Shown one piece after another: positions 6,474 through 11,724 of a stretch of DNA of 11,724 nucleotides. The stretch covers positions 1 through 11,724 of the forward strand of contig JAZOSS010000021.1 of the NCBI GenBank assembly GCA_045657205.1. Reading direction: 5' to 3'. Position 1 is the stretch's first letter, and the number at the start of each line of letters is the position of its first letter. The position numbers were made by a program, and so were the translations under genes. Under the pieces are notes generated by a model, which was given only the letters and a program-made list of their open reading frames with translations, was not told the DNA's origin and did not search any database. The stretch comes from RGIG7213 sp045657205 (GTDB lineage Bacteria; Bacillota; Clostridia; Oscillospirales; CAG-272).

Positions 6474-7658
6474 ATGGGACTTAACAGTACGCCTTCGGGC
6501 GAAAGACTTACCATAGGATTTTTCGGCGCACGCAATGCGGGAAAATCAAGTATTGTAAATGCTGTAACGAATCAGAGCATATCTGTCGTTTCGGATACTC
6601 CCGGGACGACGACGGACCCTGTAAAAAAATCAATGGAGCTTTTGCCGATAGGTCCGGTTACGATAATCGACACACCGGGACTTGACGACGAAGGTACGCT
6701 CGGCGACGAACGTGTAAAGGTATCACGCCGTATTTTGGCATCGGTCGATGCCGCTGTTCTCGTCATTGATGCATCCCGCGGGATGTCGGAATTTGACAAA
6801 GAACTTCTTGAAGATATAAAGGCACGGGGCATTCCGTACCTTACCGTTTATAACAAATCGGATCTTGCGGAAGTAAAGGAAAACGGTATATACGTAAGTG
6901 CAAAAAGCGGTGACGGAATTGATGCACTTAAAGCGAAAATGGCGGAAGAATTTTCCCAAAAGGAAAACGGAAAGCGTATAATTTCCGACATATTGCCGAT
7001 GGGCTCTCTTGCCGTTCTCGTTATACCCATTGACGAGGCGGCACCGAAAGGCAGAATAATTCTGCCGCAGCAGCAGACGATACGCGACCTTCTCGATAAT
7101 AGATGTATGTGTATATGCTGTCAGCCGAGTGAGCTTACGAGTGTATTGGCATCCCTTAATAAAAAGCCCGATATCGTCATAACAGACTCTCAGGTATTTG
7201 CAAAAGTATCTTCCCTTTTGCCGGATGATATACAGCTTACGTCGTTTTCGATCCTTTTTGCAAGATACAAAGGAGAGCTTGAAACACTTGTAAACGGTGC
7301 ATATGCAATATCGGAATTAAAAGACGGAGATACGGTACTTATTTCCGAAGGCTGTACACACAGACGAAGCTGTAAGGATATAGGAACAGTAAAGCTTCCC
7401 GCACTTATACGCAAGTATACGCAAAAGGAGCTTAATTTCAAATTCACCTCGGGCTGTGAGTTTGAAGACGATCTTTCCGACGTTGCACTCGTTTTGCACT
7501 GCGGCGGCTGTATGCTTACGGAAAAAGAAATGAAATACAGAATGAGCATCTGCAGTCAGTACAAAAAACCGATAGTAAATTACGGTGTTGCAATAGCACA
7601 TATGAACGGAATACTGAAACGCACAACGTCAATGTTTTCGGAAATAACACACAAATAA
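6474..7658 (+). CDS. hydF: [FeFe]-hydrogenase maturation GTPase/scaffold HydF
   Basis: HydF is the GTPase scaffold on which the two-iron subcluster is assembled before transfer to the apo-hydrogenase. The 394-residue protein has an N-terminal GTPase domain: P-loop GARNAGKS (18-25), DTPG (66-69), NKSD (127-130) and SAK (142-144). A dimerisation region follows. The C-terminal cluster-binding part shows C294-x-H296 and, 45 residues later, H342-C343-x2-C346, the HydF-type iron-sulfur ligand pattern. It starts 9 bases after hydG with a GAGAGG site and ends the operon. All three dedicated maturases are therefore intact and adjacent. Other Era/TrmE-like GTPases lack the C-terminal CxH/HCxxC set. Confidence 0.97.
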   Translation: MGLNSTPSGERLTIGFFGARNAGKSSIVNAVTNQSISVVSDTPGTTTDPVKKSMELLPIGPVTIIDTPGLDDEGTLGDERVKVSRRILASVDAAVLVIDASRGMSEFDKELLEDIKARGIPYLTVYNKSDLAEVKENGIYVSAKSGDGIDALKAKMAEEFSQKENGKRIISDILPMGSLAVLVIPIDEAAPKGRIILPQQQTIRDLLDNRCMCICCQPSELTSVLASLNKKPDIVITDSQVFAKVSSLLPDDIQLTSFSILFARYKGELETLVNGAYAISELKDGDTVLISEGCTHRRSCKDIGTVKLPALIRKYTQKELNFKFTSGCEFEDDLSDVALVLHCGGCMLTEKEMKYRMSICSQYKKPIVNYGVAIAHMNGILKRTTSMFSEITHK

Positions 7659-7664
7659 AAATAA

Positions 7665-7698
7665 CGGCAGCTTAATACCGATAAGGTAAAAGCTGCCG
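7665..7698. terminator. Bidirectional terminator between hydF and the small exported-protein gene
   Basis: CGGCAGCTT (7665-7673) pairs with AAGCTGCCG (7690-7698), and an inner TACC/GGTA stem extends the hairpin around a GATAA loop. T-rich sequence follows on the + strand (CTTTTGTATTT), and the run of A on the left gives a T-run for the opposite strand. It serves both convergent genes. Confidence 0.85.
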
Positions 7699-7716
7699 CT
7701 TTTGTATTTAATTATC

Positions 7717-7977
7717 TTACTCGCGTTTTTTGAGCATTACGCTTACACCGAGTATTGAAACAAGCATACAAACGGTAATAAAAGGTGCGGCGTCTGATGT
7801 TTGGGGATTGTCAAGCTTTGCGCCGATATATCCGTCTGCTGCAGATCCGCCCGAAATACGCCATCCGTCCTGTGTATTTTCAAATTCAAATTTATACGTT
7901 TCCGTAACGTCCGAATCTTTATAATAAGCCGACAGCATCACAGTAAAACAAGTTACTGAACACAATAATTTTTTCAT
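7717..7977 (-). CDS. Small exported protein, possible sortase substrate (NPQTS motif)
   Basis: I do not recognise this 86-residue protein as a named family. It begins MKK followed by a hydrophobic segment (about residues 4-18) resembling a signal peptide, then a short polar region (19-56). It ends NPQTS (57-61), a hydrophobic stretch (about 65-82) and KKRE, the layout of a cell-wall sorting signal with an NPQTN-like motif. The ATG at 7977 has AAGGAG about nine bases upstream; a start further out at 8019 would precede that site and is rejected. The region FENTQDGWRISGG resembles the last strand of a larger extracellular domain, so this may be a deletion remnant. Export is probable; sorting and function are inference. 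Confidence 0.6.
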   Translation of the reverse strand: MKKLLCSVTCFTVMLSAYYKDSDVTETYKFEFENTQDGWRISGGSAADGYIGAKLDNPQTSDAAPFITVCMLVSILGVSVMLKKRE

Positions 7978-8024
7978 AATGATATTCTCCTTTTTTGATA
8001 CAGAGGATAATTTATACACACTAA

Positions 8025-8052
8025 ATTATATCTTCTGATTTAATTATATCAA
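8025..8052 (-). promoter_or_regulatory. Promoter of the small exported-protein gene
   Basis: Read leftwards: TTGATA (8047-8052), 16 bases, then TATAAT (8025-8030). Both boxes are close to sigma-A consensus. The predicted leader before the ATG at 7977 is about 40 bases. Confidence 0.65.
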
Positions 8053-8136
8053 AAACTTTCCTTTCGCCAAGCATTTTTTCATTTTTTCCATTTTTTTAAA
8101 AAAATTAAAAGCACAATATTCTATCAAAATGTACGC

Positions 8137-8165
8137 TTGACAAACACAGACGGCTATGGTATAAT
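8137..8165 (+). promoter_or_regulatory. Consensus sigma-A promoter of the NYN operon
   Basis: TTGACA (8137-8142) and TATAAT (8160-8165) are perfect consensus hexamers separated by exactly 17 bases. Transcription should begin near 8172, about 13 bases before the ribosome binding site at 8185-8190. This excludes the in-frame TTG at 8137 as a start codon, because it is the -35 box. Confidence 0.9.
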
Positions 8166-8199
8166 TTCACCTTGGAAAGCGGAAAGGAGGAAGAAAACC

Positions 8200-9027
8200 A
8201 TAAGTTTTATAGATAAATTATTTGGGCAAAAAAGAAAAAACGCCCTCGTTTTCGTGGACTATGAGCACTGGCACGTTTCAATGTACAAATTATATTCACG
8301 GCGTCCCGAGATCAAGCGTTGGAAAAACGAGCTTGATAAGAAATACAACGTAGTTGATATGTTCTTTTTCGGGGACTTCTCAAACCCAGGTATGCGTTAC
8401 GAAATACCTGCTATAAGAGAAGTTACAAACAACGTCATAGAAACACAAAACACAAGCCAGCACTACAAAAAAGACTTTACAGATTTTATCATGCTTGACA
8501 GCATATATCAAAGGGCGATGTTTGCAAAGGATATCGACACGTTTATAATTTTCACAGGGGACGGACATTTCACCTCTGTCGTTAAATTTCTTACGAACAC
8601 CTGCAAGAAAAACGTCATAGTTTACGCCGTACGCGACTGTCTTTCGGGTATGCTAAAAAACGCCGCGTCTTCATTTGAAGAAATACCGACGGACTCAGAG
8701 CTTGAAAGTATACGCATATCAATGGTCGTAAACTATCTTGCATCACAAAAGGCTTTGCGCCATCAGCGCCGTTACATCACGTTTTTATCAGCAATGGAAG
8801 CCGTTTCCGAAAAGTATAACGAAGACAAAGAAACGGTACGCGAAGTAATGACGAAAATGCTTGAAGACGGTTACATCCGTCAGGAAAGAAAGTTTTTAAC
8901 AGGCGGAAAACAGCTTAAAGCTCTTTATCTAAACGAAGAAAAGCTTAAAGAAAGCAACATCGAAATATTACCCGATGAAAAACTTTCACAAAACGAAAAA
9001 ATAAAAACAAACCGTAAAAAGAGTTAA
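8200..9027 (+). CDS. NYN-domain (PIN-like) putative RNase with C-terminal winged-helix-like region
   Basis: About 275 residues. The N-terminal part fits the NYN/LabA-like (DUF88) branch of the PIN-like nuclease fold. Counted from codon 8200, acidic clusters lie at D20 (LVFVDYEHWH), D95 and D100 (DFTDFIMLD) and D121 (FTGDGHF), as expected for a metal-dependent RNase site. Residues about 165-245 look like a winged helix (YITFLSAMEAVSEKY then DGYIRQERKF); the tail is charged. The start is inferred: AGGAGG at 8185-8190 is followed, nine bases on, by ATA at 8200, giving (M)SFIDKLFGQ. No ATG, GTG or TTG lies in frame between the promoter and the nuclease core. The next ATG, in HVSMYK, would delete D20. 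The following gene starts 4 bases after the stop, so they form an operon. Confidence 0.8.
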   Translation: MSFIDKLFGQKRKNALVFVDYEHWHVSMYKLYSRRPEIKRWKNELDKKYNVVDMFFFGDFSNPGMRYEIPAIREVTNNVIETQNTSQHYKKDFTDFIMLDSIYQRAMFAKDIDTFIIFTGDGHFTSVVKFLTNTCKKNVIVYAVRDCLSGMLKNAASSFEEIPTDSELESIRISMVVNYLASQKALRHQRRYITFLSAMEAVSEKYNEDKETVREVMTKMLEDGYIRQERKFLTGGKQLKALYLNEEKLKESNIEILPDEKLSQNEKIKTNRKKS

Positions 9028-9031
9028 TGAT

Positions 9032-9961
9032 ATGACGACTCCGTACAAACCCTTTTCAGCTTATTACAACGAAGAATTACCGATGATAACGGTAAACCTT
9101 CTCAACGAAATAGTAGATTTTAATTTCAGTTCAACAAAAGAGATCAATATGCACATAGGTGACGTTGTGCAGCTGAGGCCTCTTTCTCACAGCTATGACA
9201 AAAGCTTTCCGTATACGGCTGTGCTTACCGTGAACGAAAAAGAATATCTTGCGTGCGTGACGAGCCTGAACAAAGCGACGCAACAGATATATTTCAGCGA
9301 TATATTTTCAAGTTCGTCAGACGAGCTGTTGCTTGCAAGATATATGATCGAATATAAGTATGCGGAAAAAGCACGAGGCGTCAAGAGAAGTCTGTCAGCC
9401 TCTCACGCATCGTCGGCTATTGACTTTTTCGGCAGTATTGCCTTACTTTCGGGCAGTAATGCACACGATGACCGCCGACACGTTTCAAAAGAAGATATCG
9501 CCTGTTATATTGATAGCGTCGTACAGAGATACAAAGAAAAATTTTCCGAAAAGAACGATATTTCATATTCGTTTATCTGTGAAGAAAACACGGTGTTTAT
9601 GTCGGAAAATATTCTTTCGGGCATTGTCGCTTTGATAATTCTTTCAATGTCCGTCGCGAAAAAGCACTTTTCCTTCGAAATTTTCGAAAAGCTTGGAAAT
9701 TCCGCTTTTTGTGTTATTCTTGACGGTGTCAAAATAACCGAAAGTTTATTTTCTTTGGGTTTTCCCGGTCTTTTTCTTTCCCATATGGAGAAGCTAAACA
9801 CCTGGAAAACGGAACAGACGTACAGCGCATCAAAGATGCAAACGGTAATATCGGTGACAGTATCAAGGACGACAAATCATTGTAGGCTTCATTCAAAGAG
9901 AATCCCGCCGAACTACGCAAAATACGCATCTTTTATTACAGAAATAATGCTTTTACCCTGA
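9032..9961 (+). CDS. Unrecognised protein cotranscribed with the NYN gene; tail possibly disrupted
   Basis: A 309-residue frame starting four bases after the NYN stop, with only a weak AAAAAGAG site, so probably translationally coupled. I do not recognise the family. No signal peptide or clear membrane segments are seen. Residues about 185-260, with the helix ENILSGIVALIILSMSVAKK, then FSFEIFEKL and FCVILDG, faintly resemble the N-box helix and following strands of a histidine-kinase-type ATPase, but the nucleotide motifs are absent. From about 9805 the reading changes character: this frame becomes Thr/Ser-rich, whereas the +1-shifted frame (9805-9882, then 9886-10002 past one TAG) has stronger purine-first codons. 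The last 50 or so residues may therefore not be native. Function unknown. Confidence 0.6.
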   Translation: MTTPYKPFSAYYNEELPMITVNLLNEIVDFNFSSTKEINMHIGDVVQLRPLSHSYDKSFPYTAVLTVNEKEYLACVTSLNKATQQIYFSDIFSSSSDELLLARYMIEYKYAEKARGVKRSLSASHASSAIDFFGSIALLSGSNAHDDRRHVSKEDIACYIDSVVQRYKEKFSEKNDISYSFICEENTVFMSENILSGIVALIILSMSVAKKHFSFEIFEKLGNSAFCVILDGVKITESLFSLGFPGLFLSHMEKLNTWKTEQTYSASKMQTVISVTVSRTTNHCRLHSKRIPPNYAKYASFITEIMLLP

Positions 9962-10002
9962 GCCAAAAACAAACGACCGATTCAAAAGAGCAGGGTTGCT
10001 AA
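9805..10002 (+). pseudogene. Possible out-of-frame coding remnant at the end of the NYN operon
   Basis: In the frame shifted relative to the preceding gene, codons 9805-9882 read as a polar peptide (ENGTDVQRIKDANGN and on). After a single TAG at 9883 the same frame stays open to TAA at 10000-10002 (FKENPAELRKIRIFYY and on). Codon pattern, with G or A first in most codons, and residue content look more protein-like than the overlapping tail of the annotated gene. It could be a frameshifted native C-terminus or a fragment of another gene joined here. There is no start codon or ribosome site of its own. Weakly supported. Confidence 0.3.
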
Positions 10003-10025
10003 GGACAGTTACCTTTACTAAAAAC

Positions 10026-10046
10026 GGAATTTGGCACACAAATTCC
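10026..10046. repeat. Small perfect hairpin, 8-bp arms
   Basis: GGAATTTG (10026-10033) and CAAATTCC (10039-10046) flank a 5-base loop GCACA. No T-run follows, so it is not a typical terminator. It lies between the possible coding remnant and the operon terminator. Role unknown. Confidence 0.4.
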
Positions 10047-10070
10047 CTGCTTGTGACAGTGTAAGACAAA

Positions 10071-10120
10071 ACTACCCGAAGAAGAGAAAAACACAGCTCT
10101 TTTTCGGGTAGTAATTTTTA
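10071..10120 (+). terminator. Terminator of the NYN operon
   Basis: ACTACCCGAA (10071-10080) pairs with TTCGGGTAGT (10103-10112), with an inner AGAG/CTCT stem, followed by AATTTTTA. The stem is long and the T-run modest. It is the first good hairpin after the operon. Confidence 0.65.
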
Positions 10121-10124
10121 TATA

Positions 10125-10292
10125 GTGATATTCTTTGCTGCGCAAAGAGTGATATGATTGCCTATGGCAATCGTGATATTAAAACCTACGGTTTTAGTGA
10201 TATTTTATTCGCCCAAACTGCCGAAGGCAATATCACTTGAACGAAGTTCAAATATCACTGTGAAGCAATATCACTCGCCTTTGGCGAATAAA
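10125..10292. repeat. Array of short perfect hairpins separated by GTGATAT / ATATCAC
   Basis: GTGATAT occurs at 10125, 10149, 10173 and 10197, exactly 24 bases apart. Its reverse complement ATATCAC occurs at 10230, 10252 and 10268. Between the direct copies lie three different but perfectly self-complementary 17-mers: 7-bp arms TCTTTGC, GATTGCC and TAAAACC with 3-base loops TGC, TAT and TAC. In the inverted half the hairpins are TGCC/GGCA, TTGAAC/GTTCAA, a degenerate TGT/GCA, and TCGCC/GGCGA, with loops GAA, GAA, GAA and TTT. TTTATTCGCC (10204-10213) also pairs perfectly with 10283-10292, enclosing the inverted half. This fills most of the gene-free stretch 9962-10351. Function unknown. Confidence 0.85.
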
Positions 10293-10296
10293 ACTG

Positions 10297-10340
10297 CCCA
10301 AGTGTCCTTAAGAACACTTGGGTAAAGATCGGTCTTTTTT
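10297..10340. terminator. Hairpin pair between the repeat array and the PurF-like gene
   Basis: CCCAAGTGT (10297-10305) pairs with ACACTTGGG (10314-10322). A second small hairpin, AAAGA/TCTTT (10324-10328 and 10333-10337), runs into a T-rich stretch on the + strand. Read leftwards it lies about 30 bases past the PurF-like stop and is followed by CAGTTTTATT, so it could end that gene's transcript as well. Confidence 0.55.
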
Positions 10341-10351
10341 GTTTTTGGTTT

Positions 10352-11724
10352 TTATTCTTTTCCGTTCCAGCAGTACGTGCAAAGACATTCGGAAGGAAGT
10401 CCCGTTGCCTCTATCATATCGTCGAGACGGTGGTATCTGAGCGACGTGAAGTGAAGTTTTTTACATATGACGTCGATCATCTTTGCATATCTTTCCGATT
10501 CGGGGTTTGCGTATTCCTCAAGTATCTCTTTTGAAGGATCATCACCTTCAAGCTCTTTGATGACTCCTCTCGTTATAAGCTCCATTTCAGACGTGGAGCG
10601 TGAGAAATTAAGATACTTACAGCTATACAAAAGCGGCGGGCATCCGAGTCTTATATGCACTTCTTTAGCTCCGCTTTCGTAGAGAAATTCCGTCGTTTCG
10701 CGAAGCTGTGTTCCGCGTACGATCGAATCGTCTATAAGCAACAGACTTTTTCCGTCGATAAGGTCGTGTATCGGCAAAAGCTTCATTTTTGCAATAAGAT
10801 TACGTTTCACCTGTGTCGGCGGCATAAAAGAACGCGGCCACGTAGGTGTATACTTTATGAACGGACGTGCGTACGGAAATCCCGAGCAGGTAGCATATCC
10901 TATTGCGTGAGCAATTCCGGAATCGGGAATACCCGCAACTATATCAGGGGTAACGTCATCGCGTTTTGACAAAAGCTCACCGCATCTGTATCTTACCTCT
11001 TCTACACTCTTTCCTTCGTACGAGGATGCAGGATATCCGTAATATATCCAAAGAAACGTACAGATCTTCATCTTTTTACCGGGATCCGAAAGCGTTACCA
11101 CTTTATCCGGTGTCATAACGACGATCTCCCCGGGGCCAAGCTCCTTATACGCTCTGTATCCGAGATTAAGATATGCAAAGCTTTCAAAACTTGCACAGTA
11201 TCCGTCTGCGCGTGCACCGATCGCTATCGGTGTTCTGCCGAGCTTATCTCGTGCGGCATACACACCCTTCGGTGTCAGTATCAGCATACTTATTGATCCG
11301 TCAATGATCTCTTGTGCATACCGTATACCGTCAACAAAATTTTCTTTTTGGTTGATTATGGATGCGACAAGCTCAGTCGGATTTATCTCACCGTTACGCA
11401 TTTCAAAAAAGTGAGTCTTGTCCTTTATTATCTCATCGACTATTTCTTTTGCGTTATTGATCCTGCCAACGGTCGTTATCGCAAACGAGCCGTGGTGTGA
11501 ACGCATAAGCACGGGCTGAGGCTCATAATCAGAAATACAGCCTATGCCCATCGTTCCTTTCATTTCGGTTGCTTCAGATGAAAACTTCGTTCTGAAAGGA
11601 GAATTTTCTATATTATGGATAGCTCTGTCAAAGCCTGTTTCCGTACCGTACGTTGCCATACCTGCACGGCGTGTTCCGAGATGCGAATGATAGTCCGTTC
11701 CGTAGAACAGCTCAAAAACACAGT
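10352..11724 (-). CDS. Amidophosphoribosyltransferase (PurF)-like protein, N-terminus outside the window
   Basis: The frame runs open past the right edge; an internal ATG at 11659 is not the true start, because the protein-like reading (FELFYGTDYHSHLGTRRAG) continues upstream. Homology to PurF, which makes phosphoribosylamine from PRPP and glutamine in purine synthesis, is clear. Counting from that Met, the Ntn-hydrolase-like half includes DKLGRTPIAIG (138-148) and ELGPGEIVVM (173-182). The phosphoribosyltransferase half has the PRPP loop LLLIDDSIVRGTQLRET (306-322). C200 and a C-terminal CTYC match the [4Fe-4S] cysteines of Bacillus-type enzymes. The usual glutaminase motifs RYST and HNGN are replaced by DYEP and TVGR, so it is probably a divergent paralogue. 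Whether an N-terminal nucleophilic Cys exists cannot be seen. Confidence 0.88.
   Translation of the reverse strand, partial: CVFELFYGTDYHSHLGTRRAGMATYGTETGFDRAIHNIENSPFRTKFSSEATEMKGTMGIGCISDYEPQPVLMRSHHGSFAITTVGRINNAKEIVDEIIKDKTHFFEMRNGEINPTELVASIINQKENFVDGIRYAQEIIDGSISMLILTPKGVYAARDKLGRTPIAIGARADGYCASFESFAYLNLGYRAYKELGPGEIVVMTPDKVVTLSDPGKKMKICTFLWIYYGYPASSYEGKSVEEVRYRCGELLSKRDDVTPDIVAGIPDSGIAHAIGYATCSGFPYARPFIKYTPTWPRSFMPPTQVKRNLIAKMKLLPIHDLIDGKSLLLIDDSIVRGTQLRETTEFLYESGAKEVHIRLGCPPLLYSCKYLNFSRSTSEMELITRGVIKELEGDDPSKEILEEYANPESERYAKMIDVICKKLHFTSLRYHRLDDMIEATGLPSECLCTYCWNGKE

Noticed and set aside
8137..8199. TTG at 8137 as the start of the NYN gene.
   Set aside because: This TTG is the first half of a perfect -35 box (TTGACA) with TATAAT 17 bases on, so it is not transcribed from that promoter and has no ribosome site.
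8978..9031. A separate promoter for the second gene of the NYN pair.
   Set aside because: No recognisable -35/-10 pair; the four-base gap favours cotranscription.
10125..10292. CRISPR array.
   Set aside because: The conserved unit is only 7 bases and the variable parts are perfect palindromes, not unrelated spacers; the heptamer inverts halfway and no cas gene is present.

Overview
The window looks like chromosomal DNA of an anaerobic, low-to-mid-GC Firmicute, most likely a clostridial gut-type bacterium of the Ruminococcus/Oscillospiraceae kind. That placement is inference from gene content: [FeFe]-hydrogenase maturases, a glycine riboswitch on an AGCS symporter, a possible NPQTS-type wall-sorting protein, a PurF-like protein with [4Fe-4S]-type cysteines, consensus sigma-A promoters and strong AGGAGG ribosome binding sites. 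No rRNA, tRNA, CRISPR array, intact IS element or prophage gene was seen.

Layout, left to right. A two-gene leftward unit (positions 116-1624) encodes a pyridoxamine/pyridoxal kinase followed by a PAQR/hemolysin III membrane protein, closed by a hairpin terminator at 62-111. Upstream of it, also leftward, is an AGCS-family Na+:alanine/glycine symporter (1720-3270). It is controlled by a single-aptamer glycine riboswitch with its own promoter (3484-3512), aptamer (3348-3426), a 5' accessory hairpin and a terminator just before the ribosome binding site. A predicted 9-bp antiterminator suggests an OFF switch: glycine stops expression of a glycine importer.

A divergent intergenic region (3513-3676), carrying a perfect 15-bp inverted repeat and other palindromes, separates the symporter from a rightward [FeFe]-hydrogenase maturation operon. 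That operon is a TM1266-type ACT-domain regulator, hydE, hydG and hydF (3677-7658). It holds all three H-cluster maturases, but the hydrogenase itself is not in the window. A bidirectional terminator (7665-7698) separates hydF from a convergent tiny exported protein (7717-7977).

Next comes a rightward pair driven by a near-perfect consensus promoter (8137-8165). The first gene is a NYN-domain (PIN-like) putative RNase with a C-terminal winged-helix-like region, which appears to start at an AUA codon. The second is an unrecognised protein with a faintly histidine-kinase-ATPase-like C-terminal half, whose tail looks disrupted. Downstream, about 390 bases without a confident gene hold a terminator, a small hairpin and a striking array of short perfect hairpins separated by the heptamer GTGATAT (or its complement ATATCAC), exactly 24-bp periodic in its first half. 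The window ends inside a leftward amidophosphoribosyltransferase-like gene (10352 to beyond 11724). Its PRPP site is intact, but its glutaminase half lacks the usual PurF catalytic residues.

The items most worth a second look are the hairpin array, the AUA start of the NYN gene, the degenerate PurF paralogue and the riboswitch antiterminator.
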